A DNA stretch of 64,000 bases from Burkholderia sp. Bp8992 (GTDB lineage: Bacteria; Pseudomonadota; Gammaproteobacteria; Burkholderiales; Burkholderiaceae), in assembly GCF_003853705.1 (NCBI RefSeq), contig NZ_QTQI01000006.1:236832-300831 (forward strand). Direction: 5' to 3'. Shown one piece after another: positions 34,320 through 46,423 of this stretch. The notes beneath the pieces were generated by a model. The model saw nothing but the letters and a program-made list of their open reading frames with translations, did not search any database and was not told the origin of the DNA. The translations under genes and the position numbers were made by a program. Every line of letters starts with the position of its first letter. Within the stretch, counting starts at the first letter, position 1.

Positions 34320-35261
34320 TCATACCATCGCGCGTGCGCCGTCCCGACCGTCGCCGGGTTTGCCCGGTGCGGGCGCGGCCCGATGGACCCGGCTCGACAG
34401 CAGCGTCGCCAGCACGATGCACACGCCGCCGGCCCATTCGCGCGCGGTCGGCAGCTCGCTGGCGAACACCCACGCCGACAGCGCGGTGATCACGATCTCG
34501 AACAGCATGATGATCGACGCCCGGTTCGCCGGCACCCGCGCGAGGCCATATTGCACGAGCAGGTTGTTCGACGCCATCGTCACGCCGATCGCCGCGATGA
34601 TCAGCACGGCCACCCCGAGCTGGCCGCCCGCCGGCGCGGCCGGCAGCCCCTCGAACAGCGACGCGATCGCGCCGAACACGGCCGCGCCACCGAACAGCGT
34701 CGCGGTGCGCATTTCCGCGCGCATCTCCGGCAGCTCGCGGCTCGCCTTGATCACGAGCACGTTGCTCATCGCGAAACTCAGCCCGGCCGCGAGGCCGGCC
34801 CATTCGGCCGGATTGGCCGGCAGCGGGAGGCCGAGCTGCGGCGACCACAGCATCAGCATCGCGCCGCCGATCGACAGCGCCGCGAGCCCCGCGCCGGCCC
34901 AGGTCAGCCGCTCGCGCAGCAGGAAGTGCGCGTAGATCGCGGTCCACGCCGGGGTCAGGTAGAACAGCAGCATCACGCGCAAGACCTCGCCGTGGATCGT
35001 GCCCCAGACGAAGCCGAGGTTCGTCACGCCGGCCGTCACCGCGATGCCCGGCAGCACCCAGTGCCAGCGCAGCGTCGCGATGGTGCGATGCCGCGCGACG
35101 ACCACGAACAGGAACGCCACGAGGCTCGTCAGCGCGCTCGCGAGCGTGCCCGTCACACCGAGCGAAGCGAGGATCCGCAACGGATACCAGATCAGGCCCC
35201 ATACCGACGCGCCGATCAGGATGGCCAGCGTCGGCAGGCTGCCGCGTACTGCGTTATTCAT
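34320..35261 (-). CDS. EamA/DMT-superfamily transporter
   Basis: A 313-residue membrane protein with about ten hydrophobic segments in two repeated EamA halves (about 10-145 and 160-295). GLAAGLSFAMSNVLVIKASREL and NLLVQYGLARVPANRASIIMLFE are typical of the drug/metabolite transporter superfamily. It probably exports a small metabolite or amino acid; the substrate cannot be inferred. It lies alone between smc and the divergent dap cluster. Confidence 0.85.
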   Translation of the reverse strand: MNNAVRGSLPTLAILIGASVWGLIWYPLRILASLGVTGTLASALTSLVAFLFVVVARHRTIATLRWHWVLPGIAVTAGVTNLGFVWGTIHGEVLRVMLLFYLTPAWTAIYAHFLLRERLTWAGAGLAALSIGGAMLMLWSPQLGLPLPANPAEWAGLAAGLSFAMSNVLVIKASRELPEMRAEMRTATLFGGAAVFGAIASLFEGLPAAPAGGQLGVAVLIIAAIGVTMASNNLLVQYGLARVPANRASIIMLFEIVITALSAWVFASELPTAREWAGGVCIVLATLLSSRVHRAAPAPGKPGDGRDGARAMV

Positions 35262-35420
35262 TTGGTTCGATACCCTTTATTCGGTCGGCCCGGCCGCCGT
35301 TCCGGCAGGCCGTGACCGCCTTCCGTCACGCTATAATCGTCCGCTGCGACCCGCGCGCCACCGGCGCCCGTTCGCAGCCGCGCGGCACGCCCGCCGCTTC
35401 TTTCGCACCAACCGGCCGCG

Positions 35421-36653
35421 ATGGCCGCTTCGCCCGTGAACCCTCGACTCGACTCGCTCCAGCCCTATCCCTTCGAAAAGCTGCGCGCCCTGTTCAAGGA
35501 CGTGACGCCTTCCGGCGACCTCAAACCGATCAGCTTCGGCATCGGCGAGCCCAAACACCCGACGCCGGCGCTGATCCGCGACGCCGTGGTGGCCGCGCTC
35601 GACGGTCTCGCGTCGTACCCGGCCACGGCCGGCTCGGATGCGCTGCGCACGTCGATCGCACACTGGCTCGAGCGCCGCTACGGGCTGCCGGCGATCGATC
35701 CGGCCACGCAGGTGCTGCCCGTGTCGGGGTCGCGCGAGGCGCTGTTCTCGCTCGCGCAGACCGTGATCGACGCGCGCCCGGCCGCGCAGGGCGAGAAGGC
35801 GATCGTACTCTGTCCGAATCCTTTCTATCAAATTTACGAAGGCGCGGCGCTGCTGGCCGGTGCCGAACCCTATTTCGCGAACAGCGACCCGACCCGCAAC
35901 TTCGCGTGCGACTACGCGGCCGTGCCCGATGAAGTCTGGGCGCGCACGCAGCTGCTGTACGTGTGCTCGCCGGGCAACCCGACGGGCGCCGTGCTGACGC
36001 TCGACGACTGGCGCGAACTGTTCGCGCTGTCCGACCGCCACGGTTTCGTGATCGCGTCCGACGAGTGCTATTCGGAAATCTATTTCGACGAAGCGGCGCC
36101 GCCGCTCGGCGGCCTCGAGGCCGCGCACCGCCTCGGCCGCGGCTTCGAGCGCCTCGTGATGCTGTCGAGCCTGTCGAAGCGCTCGAACGTGCCGGGCATG
36201 CGCTCGGGCTTCGTCGCAGGCGACGCGGCGCTGCTGAAGCAATTCCTGCTGTACCGCACGTACCACGGCGCGGCGCTGTCGCCGGTCTGGCAGCACGCGA
36301 GCATCGCCGCGTGGAACGACGAGGCGCACGTGCGCGAGAACCGCGCGCTGTACCTGCAGAAGTTCAATACGGTCACGCCGATGCTCGCCGACGTGATCGA
36401 CGTGAAACTGCCCGATGCCGCGTTCTACCTGTGGGCCAACGTGTCGCGCACCGGGCTGTCGGACACCGAGTTCGCCCGCCGCCTGTACGCCGACTATAAT
36501 GTGACGGTTCTGCCCGGCTCGTACCTGGCGCGCGATGCGCACGGGTCGAATCCGGGCCGCGATTTCATCCGGATCGCGCTCGTCGCGGGCACCCCCGAAT
36601 GCGTCGAGGGCGCGCAACGCATCGTCGATTTCTGCCGGGCTCTCGCGCGGTAA
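35421..36653 (+). CDS. dapC: succinyldiaminopimelate transaminase
   Basis: A 410-residue fold-type I PLP aminotransferase that makes N-succinyl-LL-2,6-diaminopimelate in the succinylase branch of lysine and diaminopimelate synthesis. The PLP Lys is K253 in [29 protein letters not shown] and the [16 protein letters not shown] Asp region are conserved. Next to dapD and dapE, the DapC assignment is much more likely than another class I aminotransferase. Upstream it is divergent from the EamA gene. Confidence 0.92.
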   Translation: MAASPVNPRLDSLQPYPFEKLRALFKDVTPSGDLKPISFGIGEPKHPTPALIRDAVVAALDGLASYPATAGSDALRTSIAHWLERRYGLPAIDPATQVLPVSGSREALFSLAQTVIDARPAAQGEKAIVLCPNPFYQIYEGAALLAGAEPYFANSDPTRNFACDYAAVPDEVWARTQLLYVCSPGNPTGAVLTLDDWRELFALSDRHGFVIASDECYSEIYFDEAAPPLGGLEAAHRLGRGFERLVMLSSLSKRSNVPGMRSGFVAGDAALLKQFLLYRTYHGAALSPVWQHASIAAWNDEAHVRENRALYLQKFNTVTPMLADVIDVKLPDAAFYLWANVSRTGLSDTEFARRLYADYNVTVLPGSYLARDAHGSNPGRDFIRIALVAGTPECVEGAQRIVDFCRALAR

Positions 36654-36697
36654 TCGTCCATCCCGATCAATTCCATCCATCTCCTGCGAAAACGAAC

Positions 36698-37524
<827 letters not shown>

Positions 37525-37525
<1 letters not shown>

Positions 37526-37893
37526 TGGCCAAGCCGCGCACCGTGGTCGTCTACGGCATTCCGAACTGCGACACCGTGAAGAAGGCCCGCGTGTGGCTCG
37601 ACGATCACGGCGTCGAGTTCGAGTTTCACGACTTCAAGAAGCTCGGCGTCAGCGCGCCGCTGGTCGAAGACTGGCTGAAGGACGTGTCGCTCGACGCGCT
37701 CGTCAACAAGCGCGGCACGACGTGGCGCGGCCTGGACGACGCGATGAAGGCCGCGGCCGAAACGAAGACCGGCGCGGTCGCACTGATGATCCACAAGCCG
37801 TCGGTCATCAAGCGCCCCGTGCTCGTCGTCAACGGCCGCGTGAAATCGCTCGGCTTCGTGGCCGATCAATACGCGGCGCTGTTTGCCGCATAG
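37525..37893 (+). CDS. ArsC/Spx-like thioredoxin-fold protein (YffB type)
   Basis: A 122-residue protein of the ArsC/Spx superfamily. VVYGIPNCDTVKKARVWLDD has a single Cys15 at the position of the redox Cys of the fold, but no CxxC. The RGTTWRGLD and HKPSVIKRPVLVVNGR stretches match the YffB type. It is translationally coupled to dapD (1-bp overlap). The same kind of gene lies next to dapE in E. coli, so the link to the succinylase pathway is conserved, but its role there is not established. Arsenate reductase activity is unlikely without the extra Cys residues. Confidence 0.85.
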
Positions 37894-39412
<1,519 letters not shown>

Positions 39413-39423
39413 TGGAGCCCCGC

Positions 39424-40332
39424 ATGACGACACCTTTTGCCACTGTCCGCGACCTGCTGCGCTACGCGGTCACGCGCTTCTCGAAGGCGAAGCTCGCGTT
39501 CGGCCACGGCTCCGACAACGCGTACGACGAAGCGGCCTTCCTCGTGCTGCGCACGCTCGACCTCCCGCTCGACACGCTCGAGCCGTTCCTCGACGCGCGC
39601 CTCTTGCCCGACGAGATCGCGGCCGTGCTCGCGGTGATCGAGCGGCGCGCGACCGATCGCGTGCCGGCCGCGTACCTCACGCATGAAGCGTGGATGCACG
39701 GCCACCGCTTCTACGTCGACGAACGCGTGATCGTGCCGCGCTCGTTCATCGGCGAACTGCTCGACGACGGGCTGCAGCCGTATGTCGCCGATCCCGAACA
39801 GGTCGGCGCGGTGCTCGAACTGTGCACCGGTTCCGGCTGCCTCGCGATCCTGGCGGCAAGCGCGTTCCCGAACGCCGAGATCGACGCGGTCGACCTGTCG
39901 GACAAGGCGCTCGAAGTCGCCGAGATCAACGTGCGCGACTACGGTCTCGAAGACCGCATCGGGCTGCACCGCGGCGACCTCTACGCCCCGCTGCCCGCCT
40001 TCCGCACCGACCCGGGCTCGCGCTACGACGTGATCCTGACGAACCCGCCGTACGTGAACGCATCGTCGATGGCCGCGCTGCCGCCCGAATACCGGCACGA
40101 GCCGGAGATGGCGCTCGCGGGCGGCGACGACGGCATGGACATCGTGCGACGCATCGTCGCCGAAGCGCACCGCTGGCTGCACGACGACGGCGTGCTCGTC
40201 GTCGAGATCGGCAACGAGCGCGAGAACGTCGAAGCCGCGTTCGGCGGCCTCGAACTCACGTGGCTGCCCACCAGCGCGGGCGACGACGCCGTGTTCCTGA
40301 TCCAGGCGTCGGACCTGCCGCGCAAGGCCTGA
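39424..40332 (+). CDS. prmB: 50S ribosomal protein L3 N(5)-glutamine methyltransferase
   Basis: A 302-residue SAM-dependent methyltransferase that methylates a Gln of L3. The N-terminal helical domain (about 1-95) is followed by a Rossmann fold with VLELCTGSGCLAILAA and the NPPY catalytic motif at 207-210. The N-terminal FGHGSDNAYDEAAFLVLRTL region favours PrmB over HemK/PrmC. I chose ATG 39424 because GGAG lies six bases upstream; an ATG at 39412 overlapping the dapE stop is the alternative. Confidence 0.92.
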   Translation: MTTPFATVRDLLRYAVTRFSKAKLAFGHGSDNAYDEAAFLVLRTLDLPLDTLEPFLDARLLPDEIAAVLAVIERRATDRVPAAYLTHEAWMHGHRFYVDERVIVPRSFIGELLDDGLQPYVADPEQVGAVLELCTGSGCLAILAASAFPNAEIDAVDLSDKALEVAEINVRDYGLEDRIGLHRGDLYAPLPAFRTDPGSRYDVILTNPPYVNASSMAALPPEYRHEPEMALAGGDDGMDIVRRIVAEAHRWLHDDGVLVVEIGNERENVEAAFGGLELTWLPTSAGDDAVFLIQASDLPRKA

Positions 40333-40350
40333 GCCCTTCCGGCCCGCCCG

Positions 40351-40378
40351 CCGTGCGGCGCACCATTGCGCCGCACGG
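40351..40378 (+). terminator. 12-bp perfect hairpin after prmB
   Basis: Stem 40351-40362 with 40367-40378 and a CCAT loop, lying about 20 bp past the prmB stop and followed only by TTGGG. It probably ends or attenuates the dapC-prmB transcript, though the T run is poor. Confidence 0.5.
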
Positions 40379-40440
40379 TTGGGTAAGATGCGCGTAGGCG
40401 GCCGCCCGGCCGCCCGACTTCAGGAGTCCGTCACGCGCCC

Positions 40441-41880
40441 ATGACCCTCGACTGGCTACATCTCGGCACCCTGATCCTGACCATCCACGTGCTCGGGATC
40501 GTCGCGGCATGCCACGCGATCATGAACACGCGCACGTCGCAAGGCGCGATCGCGTGGGCCGTCTCGCTCGCGGCCATGCCGTACCTGACGCTCGTGCCGT
40601 ACCTGTTCCTCGGCCGCAGCAAGTTCTCCGGCTACGTCGACGCGCGGCGCCACGAGCTGGAAATGTTGCGCACGCACACGCCACGCTCGCCGTGGCGCGC
40701 TACCGACGCGACCGACGGGCCGGCCGCCGACGCGCTCGGCCAAGCTGCCGTGCTCGCGCTCACGCGACTCGGCGGCATGCCGTTCCTCGGCGGCAACTCG
40801 GTGCGCACGCTCGTGAACGGCGACGCGACGTTCTCCGCCATCCTGTCGTCGATCGACGCGGCGCGCGACTACGTGCTCGTTCAGTTCTTCATCGTGCGCG
40901 ACGACGCGCTCGGCCGGATGCTGCGCGACTCGCTGCTCGCACGCGCGGCGGCCGGCGTGCGCTGCTGCCTGCTGTACGACAGCATCGGCAGCTTCGACCT
41001 GCCGCACAGCTATGTCGACACGTTGCGCCGGGGCGGCGTCGAAGTCCATCCGTTCGCGACCAACCGGAAGTTCGTCAACCGCTTCCAGCTGAACTTCCGC
41101 AACCATCGCAAGATCGTCGTCGTCGACGGCAATCGCGCGTTCGTCGGCGGTCACAACGTCGGCGTCGAGTATCTCGGCGCGAAGCCGCGCCTGTCACCCT
41201 GGCGCGACACGCACATCGAGATCCGCGGCCCGGTGGTCGCGAGCATCCAGTACGTATTCGCCGAAGACTGGCACTGGGCCACGCAGAAGCTGCCGCCGAT
41301 CGCGCTGCCGCCGCCCGCGCAGCCCGGCGACGGCATGCATTGCCTCGCGGTGCCGATGGGGCCGGCCGACAAGCAGGAAACCGGCTCGCTGTTCTTCGTC
41401 GAATCGATCAATGCCGCGCGCGAGCGGGTCTGGATCACCACGCCGTATCTCGTCCCCGACGAAGCCGTGATCTCCGCGCTGAAGCTCGCGGTGATGCGCG
41501 GCGTCGACGTGCGCATCCTGATCCCGAGCCGGCGCGATCACTACGTGGTGTTCGAGGCGTCGAAGCTGTACGCGCGCGACCTCGTCGATGCGGGCGTGAA
41601 GGTGTTCCGCTACCGGCCGGGCTTCCTGCACCAGAAGGTCGTGCTGATCGACGATATCGCGGCGGCGATCGGCAGCGCGAACCTCGACAACCGTTCGTTC
41701 CGGCTCAATTTCGAGGTGATGGTGCTGACCGTCGACCGCGCGTTCGCCGGCGAAGTCGAGACGATGCTCGATGCCGACTTCGCGCAGGCATACGAGGTCG
41801 ATGCGAACGAATATCGCCAGTCGCCCGCGTGGCGGCGCATCGCGATGCACGTCGCGCGGCTGTTCGCGCCGATCCTGTAA
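40441..41880 (+). CDS. cls: cardiolipin synthase (phospholipase D family)
   Basis: A 479-residue inner-membrane enzyme joining two phosphatidylglycerols into cardiolipin. Two N-terminal membrane helices (about 4-28 and 35-57; the second contains AIAWAVSLAAMPYLTLVPYL) are followed by two HKD motifs: NHRKIVVVDG (H222, K224, D229) and LHQKVVLIDD (H397, K399, D404), each with a downstream GG or GSAN. Length and layout match Cls. E. coli has three such enzymes; this could be ClsA or a paralogue. Confidence 0.93.
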   Translation: MTLDWLHLGTLILTIHVLGIVAACHAIMNTRTSQGAIAWAVSLAAMPYLTLVPYLFLGRSKFSGYVDARRHELEMLRTHTPRSPWRATDATDGPAADALGQAAVLALTRLGGMPFLGGNSVRTLVNGDATFSAILSSIDAARDYVLVQFFIVRDDALGRMLRDSLLARAAAGVRCCLLYDSIGSFDLPHSYVDTLRRGGVEVHPFATNRKFVNRFQLNFRNHRKIVVVDGNRAFVGGHNVGVEYLGAKPRLSPWRDTHIEIRGPVVASIQYVFAEDWHWATQKLPPIALPPPAQPGDGMHCLAVPMGPADKQETGSLFFVESINAARERVWITTPYLVPDEAVISALKLAVMRGVDVRILIPSRRDHYVVFEASKLYARDLVDAGVKVFRYRPGFLHQKVVLIDDIAAAIGSANLDNRSFRLNFEVMVLTVDRAFAGEVETMLDADFAQAYEVDANEYRQSPAWRRIAMHVARLFAPIL

Positions 41881-41886
41881 CGGCCG

Positions 41887-41906
41887 GGGCGGCGCTGGCG
41901 CCGCCC
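41887..41906. terminator. Possible shared hairpin between cls and the glutathione peroxidase gene
   Basis: A 9-bp G/C-only stem (41887-41895 with 41898-41906, or 8 bp with a four-base loop) in the 33-bp gap between two convergent genes. No T run is present, so it is weak evidence for termination. Confidence 0.35.
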
Positions 41907-41913
41907 GCCGCCC

Positions 41914-42393
41914 TCACAGCAGCTTGTCGATATCCGCGGCGATTTCGTCGGGCTTCGTCGACGGCGCGTAGCGCTTGACGATACGCCCGTCGCGATCGAC
42001 CAGGAATTTCGTGAAATTCCACTTGATCGCCTTGAGGCCGAGAATGCCGGGCGCCTCGTCGGTCAGGTAGCGGTACAGCGGATGCGCATGATCGCCCTTC
42101 ACGTCGATCTTCGCGAACATCGGGAACGTGACGCCATAGTTGCGCTCGCAGAACGCGCCGATCTGCGCGGCGTCGCCCGGCTCCTGCTTGCCGAACTGGT
42201 TGCACGGGAAACCGAGCACGAAGAAGCCGCGCGCCGCGTACTGGTCGTACAGCTTCTGCAGGCCCGCGTACTGCGGCGTGAAACCACACTCGCTCGCGGT
42301 ATTGACGATCAGCAGCACCTTGCCGCGATACGCGTCGAGCGATACCGGCGCACCGGCGAGCGTCTCTGCGCTGAACGAATACAGGGTGGACAT
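41914..42393 (-). CDS. glutathione peroxidase (Cys type)
   Basis: A 159-residue thioredoxin-fold peroxidase that reduces hydroperoxides. The catalytic Cys36 lies in [12 protein letters not shown], in place of selenocysteine in animal forms. Gln70 in [12 protein letters not shown] and the [13 protein letters not shown] stretch complete the tetrad. Length is normal (about 160). Most bacterial members use thioredoxin or glutathione; which one cannot be told here. It is divergent from the ABC-F gene. Confidence 0.93.
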   Translation of the reverse strand: MSTLYSFSAETLAGAPVSLDAYRGKVLLIVNTASECGFTPQYAGLQKLYDQYAARGFFVLGFPCNQFGKQEPGDAAQIGAFCERNYGVTFPMFAKIDVKGDHAHPLYRYLTDEAPGILGLKAIKWNFTKFLVDRDGRIVKRYAPSTKPDEIAADIDKLL

Positions 42394-42529
42394 CGGGCAC
42401 TCCTTTTATGAAACCGGATCGACGTGGAGTCTAGGCGAAATTGCGCCGTTGCGGCATCCGCCGAGCGGCCAATGCCCGGCGCGACCGGCGCGCAGTCTAG
42501 AATAGCGGTTTTGGCCAGTCATTTCCGCC

Positions 42530-44461
42530 GTGATCCGTTTCAATCAGTTCAGCCTTGCACGCGGCACCAAGCCGCTGTTCGAGTCGACGTCGTTCGTGCT
42601 CAATCCCGGCGAGAAGGCCGGCCTGATCGGCGCGAACGGCGCCGGCAAGTCGACGCTGTTTTCCGTCCTGCGCGGCGAGCTGCATTCCGACGGAGGCGAT
42701 TTCTCGATGCCGCCGTCGTGGCGGATCGCCCATGTGTCGCAGGAAACGCCCGCCGTCGAGCGCTCGGCGCTCGACTACACGCTCGACGGCGACGCCGCGC
42801 TGCGCGAGATCGAGGCGCGCATCGCCGCCGCTTCGGCCGCGCATGACGGCGCCGCCGAGGCCGACGCGCACGCGGCGTTCGCCGACGCCGACGGCTACAC
42901 CGCACCGGCCCGCGCCGAGGCGCTGCTGCTCGGCCTCGGCTTCACGCTCGCGCAGACGCGCGAATCCGTGGCCAGCTTCTCCGGCGGCTGGCGCATGCGC
43001 CTGAACCTCGCGCAGGCGCTGATGTGCCGCTCCGACCTGCTGCTGCTCGACGAACCGACGAACCACCTCGACCTCGACGCGATCGTCTGGCTCGAGGACT
43101 GGCTGCACCGCTACCCCGGCACGCTCGTCGTGATTTCGCACGACCGCGAATTCCTCGACTCGATCTGCAACGTCACGTTGCACCTGGAAAACCGCCAGGT
43201 GAAGCGCTACGGCGGCAACTACTCGCAGTTCGAAGTGCTGCGCGCGCAACAACTCGCGCTGCAGCAAAGCGCCTACGAAAAGCAGCAGAAGACGATCGAG
43301 CACCTGCAGAGCTTCGTCGACCGCTTCAAGGCCAAGGCGACCAAGGCCAAGCAGGCGCAAAGCCGGATGAAGGCGCTCGAGAAGATGGAGCTGATCGCGC
43401 CCGCGCACATCGCGTCGCCGTTCACGTTCGAATTCCGCACGCCCGATGCCGCGCCGAATCCGATGATGGTGATGGAAGACGTCCGCTGCGGCTACCATGC
43501 CGACGACGGAACGGACATTCCGATCGTCGAGCGCGTCGCGCTGTCGATCCAGAACGGCCAGCGCATCGGCCTGCTCGGCGCGAACGGCCAGGGCAAGTCG
43601 ACGCTGATCAAGACGCTGGCCGGCACGCTCGCGCCGCTGTCGGGCCACGTGCGCGACGGCAAGGGTCTGACGATCGGCTATTTCGCGCAGCACCAGCTCG
43701 AAACGCTGCGCGAGGACGATTCGCCGCTCGCGCACCTGGCGCGGCTCGCACCCGACACGCGCGAGCAGGAACTGCGCGACTTCCTCGGCGGCTTCAATTT
43801 CTCGGGCGACATGGCGACGAGCGCGGTCGGCCCGTTCTCGGGCGGCGAAAAGGCGCGCCTCGCGCTGGCGCTGATCATCTGGCAGAAGCCGAACCTGCTG
43901 CTGCTCGACGAACCGACGAACCACCTCGATCTCGAAACGCGCCACGCGCTGACGATGGCGCTCGCGCAGTTCGAAGGCACGCTGATCCTCGTGTCGCACG
44001 ACCGCCACCTGCTGCGCGCGACGACCGACCAGTTCATGCTGGTCGCGAAGCACCGGCTGCAACCGTTCGACGGCGACCTCGACGACTACCGCGACTGGCT
44101 GCTGCAGCACGCGGCCGAGCAACGCGCGGCCGCGAAGGCCGACAGCGCGGCGTCGTCGGGCGCCGGCGCCGCGGCCAACCGCAAGGACCAGAAGCGGCAG
44201 GCTGCCGAGGAACGGCAACGCCTGTCGGTCTTGAAGAAGCCGCTGCAGAACCGGATCACGAAGCTCGAAAAGGAAATGGAGACGCTGCACGCGGAGAAGG
44301 CGCGCCTCGACGCGTTCGTCGCCGATCCGGCGAGCTACGAAGCCGAGCGCAAGACCGAGCTGACCGACGCGATCCGCAAGCTCGGCGACGTCAACACGCG
44401 CCTCGAGACGGTCGAGGCCGACTGGCTCGCCGCGCAGGAAGAACTCGAGCAGATCGGCTGA
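42530..44461 (+). CDS. ABC-F family ATP-binding cassette protein
   Basis: A 643-residue soluble protein with two fused ABC domains and no membrane segment. Walker A motifs are GANGAGKST at 34-42 and GANGQGKST at 350-358. Each domain has an ABC signature (SFSGGWRMRLNLAQAL and FSGGEKARLALALI) and LLLDEPTNHLD. The inter-domain linker (about 230-310) and the charged C-terminal coiled coil (about 560-640) fit the Uup/EttA group acting on ribosomes. It starts with GTG at 42530. It is more likely a translation factor than an antibiotic-resistance protein, but sequence alone does not decide. Confidence 0.92.
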   Translation: MIRFNQFSLARGTKPLFESTSFVLNPGEKAGLIGANGAGKSTLFSVLRGELHSDGGDFSMPPSWRIAHVSQETPAVERSALDYTLDGDAALREIEARIAAASAAHDGAAEADAHAAFADADGYTAPARAEALLLGLGFTLAQTRESVASFSGGWRMRLNLAQALMCRSDLLLLDEPTNHLDLDAIVWLEDWLHRYPGTLVVISHDREFLDSICNVTLHLENRQVKRYGGNYSQFEVLRAQQLALQQSAYEKQQKTIEHLQSFVDRFKAKATKAKQAQSRMKALEKMELIAPAHIASPFTFEFRTPDAAPNPMMVMEDVRCGYHADDGTDIPIVERVALSIQNGQRIGLLGANGQGKSTLIKTLAGTLAPLSGHVRDGKGLTIGYFAQHQLETLREDDSPLAHLARLAPDTREQELRDFLGGFNFSGDMATSAVGPFSGGEKARLALALIIWQKPNLLLLDEPTNHLDLETRHALTMALAQFEGTLILVSHDRHLLRATTDQFMLVAKHRLQPFDGDLDDYRDWLLQHAAEQRAAAKADSAASSGAGAAANRKDQKRQAAEERQRLSVLKKPLQNRITKLEKEMETLHAEKARLDAFVADPASYEAERKTELTDAIRKLGDVNTRLETVEADWLAAQEELEQIG

Positions 44462-44553
44462 GGCTGAACGCCGCGGCCGATACGCGCGCATGGCGCGCCG
44501 GCCGCCGCGGGTGATCGACACCCCGCCGGGCCTTGTCCTTGCCCCGATACGAC

Positions 44554-44578
44554 AAGGCCGGGCGCACTGGCCCGGCCT
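44554..44578 (+). terminator. Possible hairpin terminator after the ABC-F gene
   Basis: A 9-bp G/C stem (44555-44563 with 44570-44578) and a six-base loop about 95 bp past the stop, followed by TGTTGACT. The T run is weak. Confidence 0.35.
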
Positions 44579-44622
44579 GTTGACTGGAATGCCGCTGCCC
44601 GGCGATTCGCCGCGCCGCCGGC

Positions 44623-44889
44623 TCAGCGCCGCGGCAGCGTATCGCGCGGCATCTGCTCGTCGTCGCCCATCAGGTGCCGGCGCCCCTCGGTCGGCCGCCG
44701 GATCGCGGCAGCGACTTCCGCTTCCGTCACGTCCTCGGACACGACCTTGCGCGCGAGGCGCCCTTCGTCGTCGATCCATTCGACGATCCGGCATCCGCCG
44801 CCCCACGGCTGGCGAATCGGCTCCGACACGCGGCAGCCGCGCAGGTTGTAAAGGCGTCCGCCCGGCGCTTCACCATACGATTTCAACAT
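44623..44889 (-). CDS. small conserved-looking protein of unknown function
   Basis: An 88-residue protein starting MLKSYGEAPGGRLYNLRG. It is hydrophilic, with Trp and Gly-rich PWGGGCRIVEWIDDEGRLARK, an acidic-basic middle and a C-terminus rich in Arg. No membrane segment, signal peptide or metal motif is seen, apart from two Cys (in RGCRVSEP and GGGCRIVEW). The start at 44889 has AAGGGA upstream. The frame is open upstream to 44919 but the start there lacks a ribosome site. It may belong to a Burkholderia-wide DUF family, possibly DUF2866, but I cannot confirm this. Confidence 0.7.
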   Translation of the reverse strand: MLKSYGEAPGGRLYNLRGCRVSEPIRQPWGGGCRIVEWIDDEGRLARKVVSEDVTEAEVAAAIRRPTEGRRHLMGDDEQMPRDTLPRR

Positions 44890-45035
44890 AGGTTCCCTTC
44901 GCATTGCGCGGTTCGACAATCCGGCAAAGGATAGGGAAAAGCGATGTCCGGCGGGTTACAGCAGCCTACATATTCTTTACAGCGAATTACGCGCCAGATC
45001 GCCGGCAGGCCCGGCCCGCGTGCCGGCGCGGCCGG

Positions 45036-46412
45036 TCACTCGAGATCGCGCACGCGGTCGATCGCCTGCTCGAGCCGATCGACGGCCATCACGTTCAGCC
45101 CTTCGATCGGCTGCTTCGGCGCATTCGCCTTCGGAATCAGCGCGGACGTGAAGCCGAGCTTCGCCGCCTCGCGCAGTCGCTCCTGCCCGCGCGGCGACGG
45201 CCGGATCTCGCCCGCCAGCCCCACTTCGCCGAACACGATCAGCCCCTTCGGCAGCGCCTTGTTGCGCATCGACGAATGGATCGCGAGCAGCACCGCGAGG
45301 TCGGCCGCCGGCTCGGTGATCTTCACGCCGCCCACCGCGTTGAGGAACACGTCCTGGTCGAAGCACGCGATGCCCGCATGCCGGTGCAGCACCGCGAGCA
45401 GCATCGCGAGCCGGTTCTGTTCGAGGCCGACCGCGAGCCGGCGCGGATTCGGCACGTGCGCAGTGTCGACGAGCGCCTGGACCTCGACGAGCAGCGGCCG
45501 CGTGCCTTCCTGCGTGACGAGCACGCACGAGCCCGGCACGACCTGCTCGTGCTGCGACAGGAACAGCGCGGACGGATTCGCGACGCCGCGCAGCCCGCGC
45601 TCGGTCATCGCGAACACGCCGAGCTCGTTGACCGCACCGAAGCGGTTCTTGAACGCGCGCACGAGCCGGAACGACGAATGCGTGTCGCCTTCGAAGTACA
45701 GCACCGTGTCGACGATGTGCTCGAGCACGCGCGGGCCGGCCAGGTTGCCTTCCTTCGTCACGTGCCCGACCATGATGATCGCGGTGCCCGACTGTTTCGC
45801 GATGCGCGTGAGCTGCGCCGCGCATTCGCGCACCTGGGCGACCGAGCCCGGCGCCGACGTGAGCGCTTCCGAATAGACGGTCTGGATCGAGTCGATCACG
45901 GCCACGTCCGGCCGCTCCGCGTCGATCGCGGCCTGGATCTTCTCGAGCTGGATCTCGGCGAGCAGCTTCAGCTCGTCCGCCGGCGCACCGCCGTCGAGCA
46001 GCGCAAGCCGTTGTGCGCGCAACGCGATCTGCGCGGCCGATTCCTCGCCGCTGATATAGAGCGCGCGCCGCTCGCTCGCGATGTCCGCGAGCGACTGCAG
46101 CAGCAGTGTCGACTTGCCGATGCCGGGATCGCCGCCGATCAGCACGACGCCGCCCGGCACCAGCCCGCCGCCGAGCACGCGGTCGAATTCGCCGATGCCG
46201 GTCGAGAAGCGCGGCACGTCGGCCGCCTCGATGTCGACGAGACGCTGCACGGGCGCCCGCTTCGCGAGCGACTGGAAACGATGGGCAGCGGGCGTTTCGG
46301 CGACCGATTCGACCAGCGTGTTCCACGCCTGGCACGACGGGCACTGGCCCTGCCACTTCGGGGTCTGTCCGCCGCACTCGCTGCAGACGTAAACGGTTTT
46401 CTGTTTGGCCAC
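45036..46412 (-). CDS. radA: DNA repair protein RadA
   Basis: A 458-residue RecA-related ATPase promoting branch migration in recombinational repair. The N-terminal zinc finger has Cys10, Cys13, Cys24 and Cys27. The ATPase has Walker A GGDPGIGKS (93-101). The RadA-specific KNRFG motif lies in RAFKNRFGAVNELGVF. The C-terminal Lon-like domain has FLNAVGGVKITEPAADLAVL. It starts with GTG at 46412 (read MAKQKTVYVC), the family start; the frame is open upstream through alr without similarity. Confidence 0.96.
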   Translation of the reverse strand: MAKQKTVYVCSECGGQTPKWQGQCPSCQAWNTLVESVAETPAAHRFQSLAKRAPVQRLVDIEAADVPRFSTGIGEFDRVLGGGLVPGGVVLIGGDPGIGKSTLLLQSLADIASERRALYISGEESAAQIALRAQRLALLDGGAPADELKLLAEIQLEKIQAAIDAERPDVAVIDSIQTVYSEALTSAPGSVAQVRECAAQLTRIAKQSGTAIIMVGHVTKEGNLAGPRVLEHIVDTVLYFEGDTHSSFRLVRAFKNRFGAVNELGVFAMTERGLRGVANPSALFLSQHEQVVPGSCVLVTQEGTRPLLVEVQALVDTAHVPNPRRLAVGLEQNRLAMLLAVLHRHAGIACFDQDVFLNAVGGVKITEPAADLAVLLAIHSSMRNKALPKGLIVFGEVGLAGEIRPSPRGQERLREAAKLGFTSALIPKANAPKQPIEGLNVMAVDRLEQAIDRVRDLE

Positions 46413-46423
46413 GCGCGACGCCC

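Noticed and set aside
30566-34489. A 1307-codon open frame on the plus strand opposite smc
   Set aside because: It follows the codon pattern of smc in reverse, has no domain or ribosome site, and smc is complete with Walker A, hinge and signature.
42497-44806. A 769-codon open frame opposite the ABC-F gene
   Set aside because: Low-information antisense translation; the plus-strand gene is complete with both ATPase domains.
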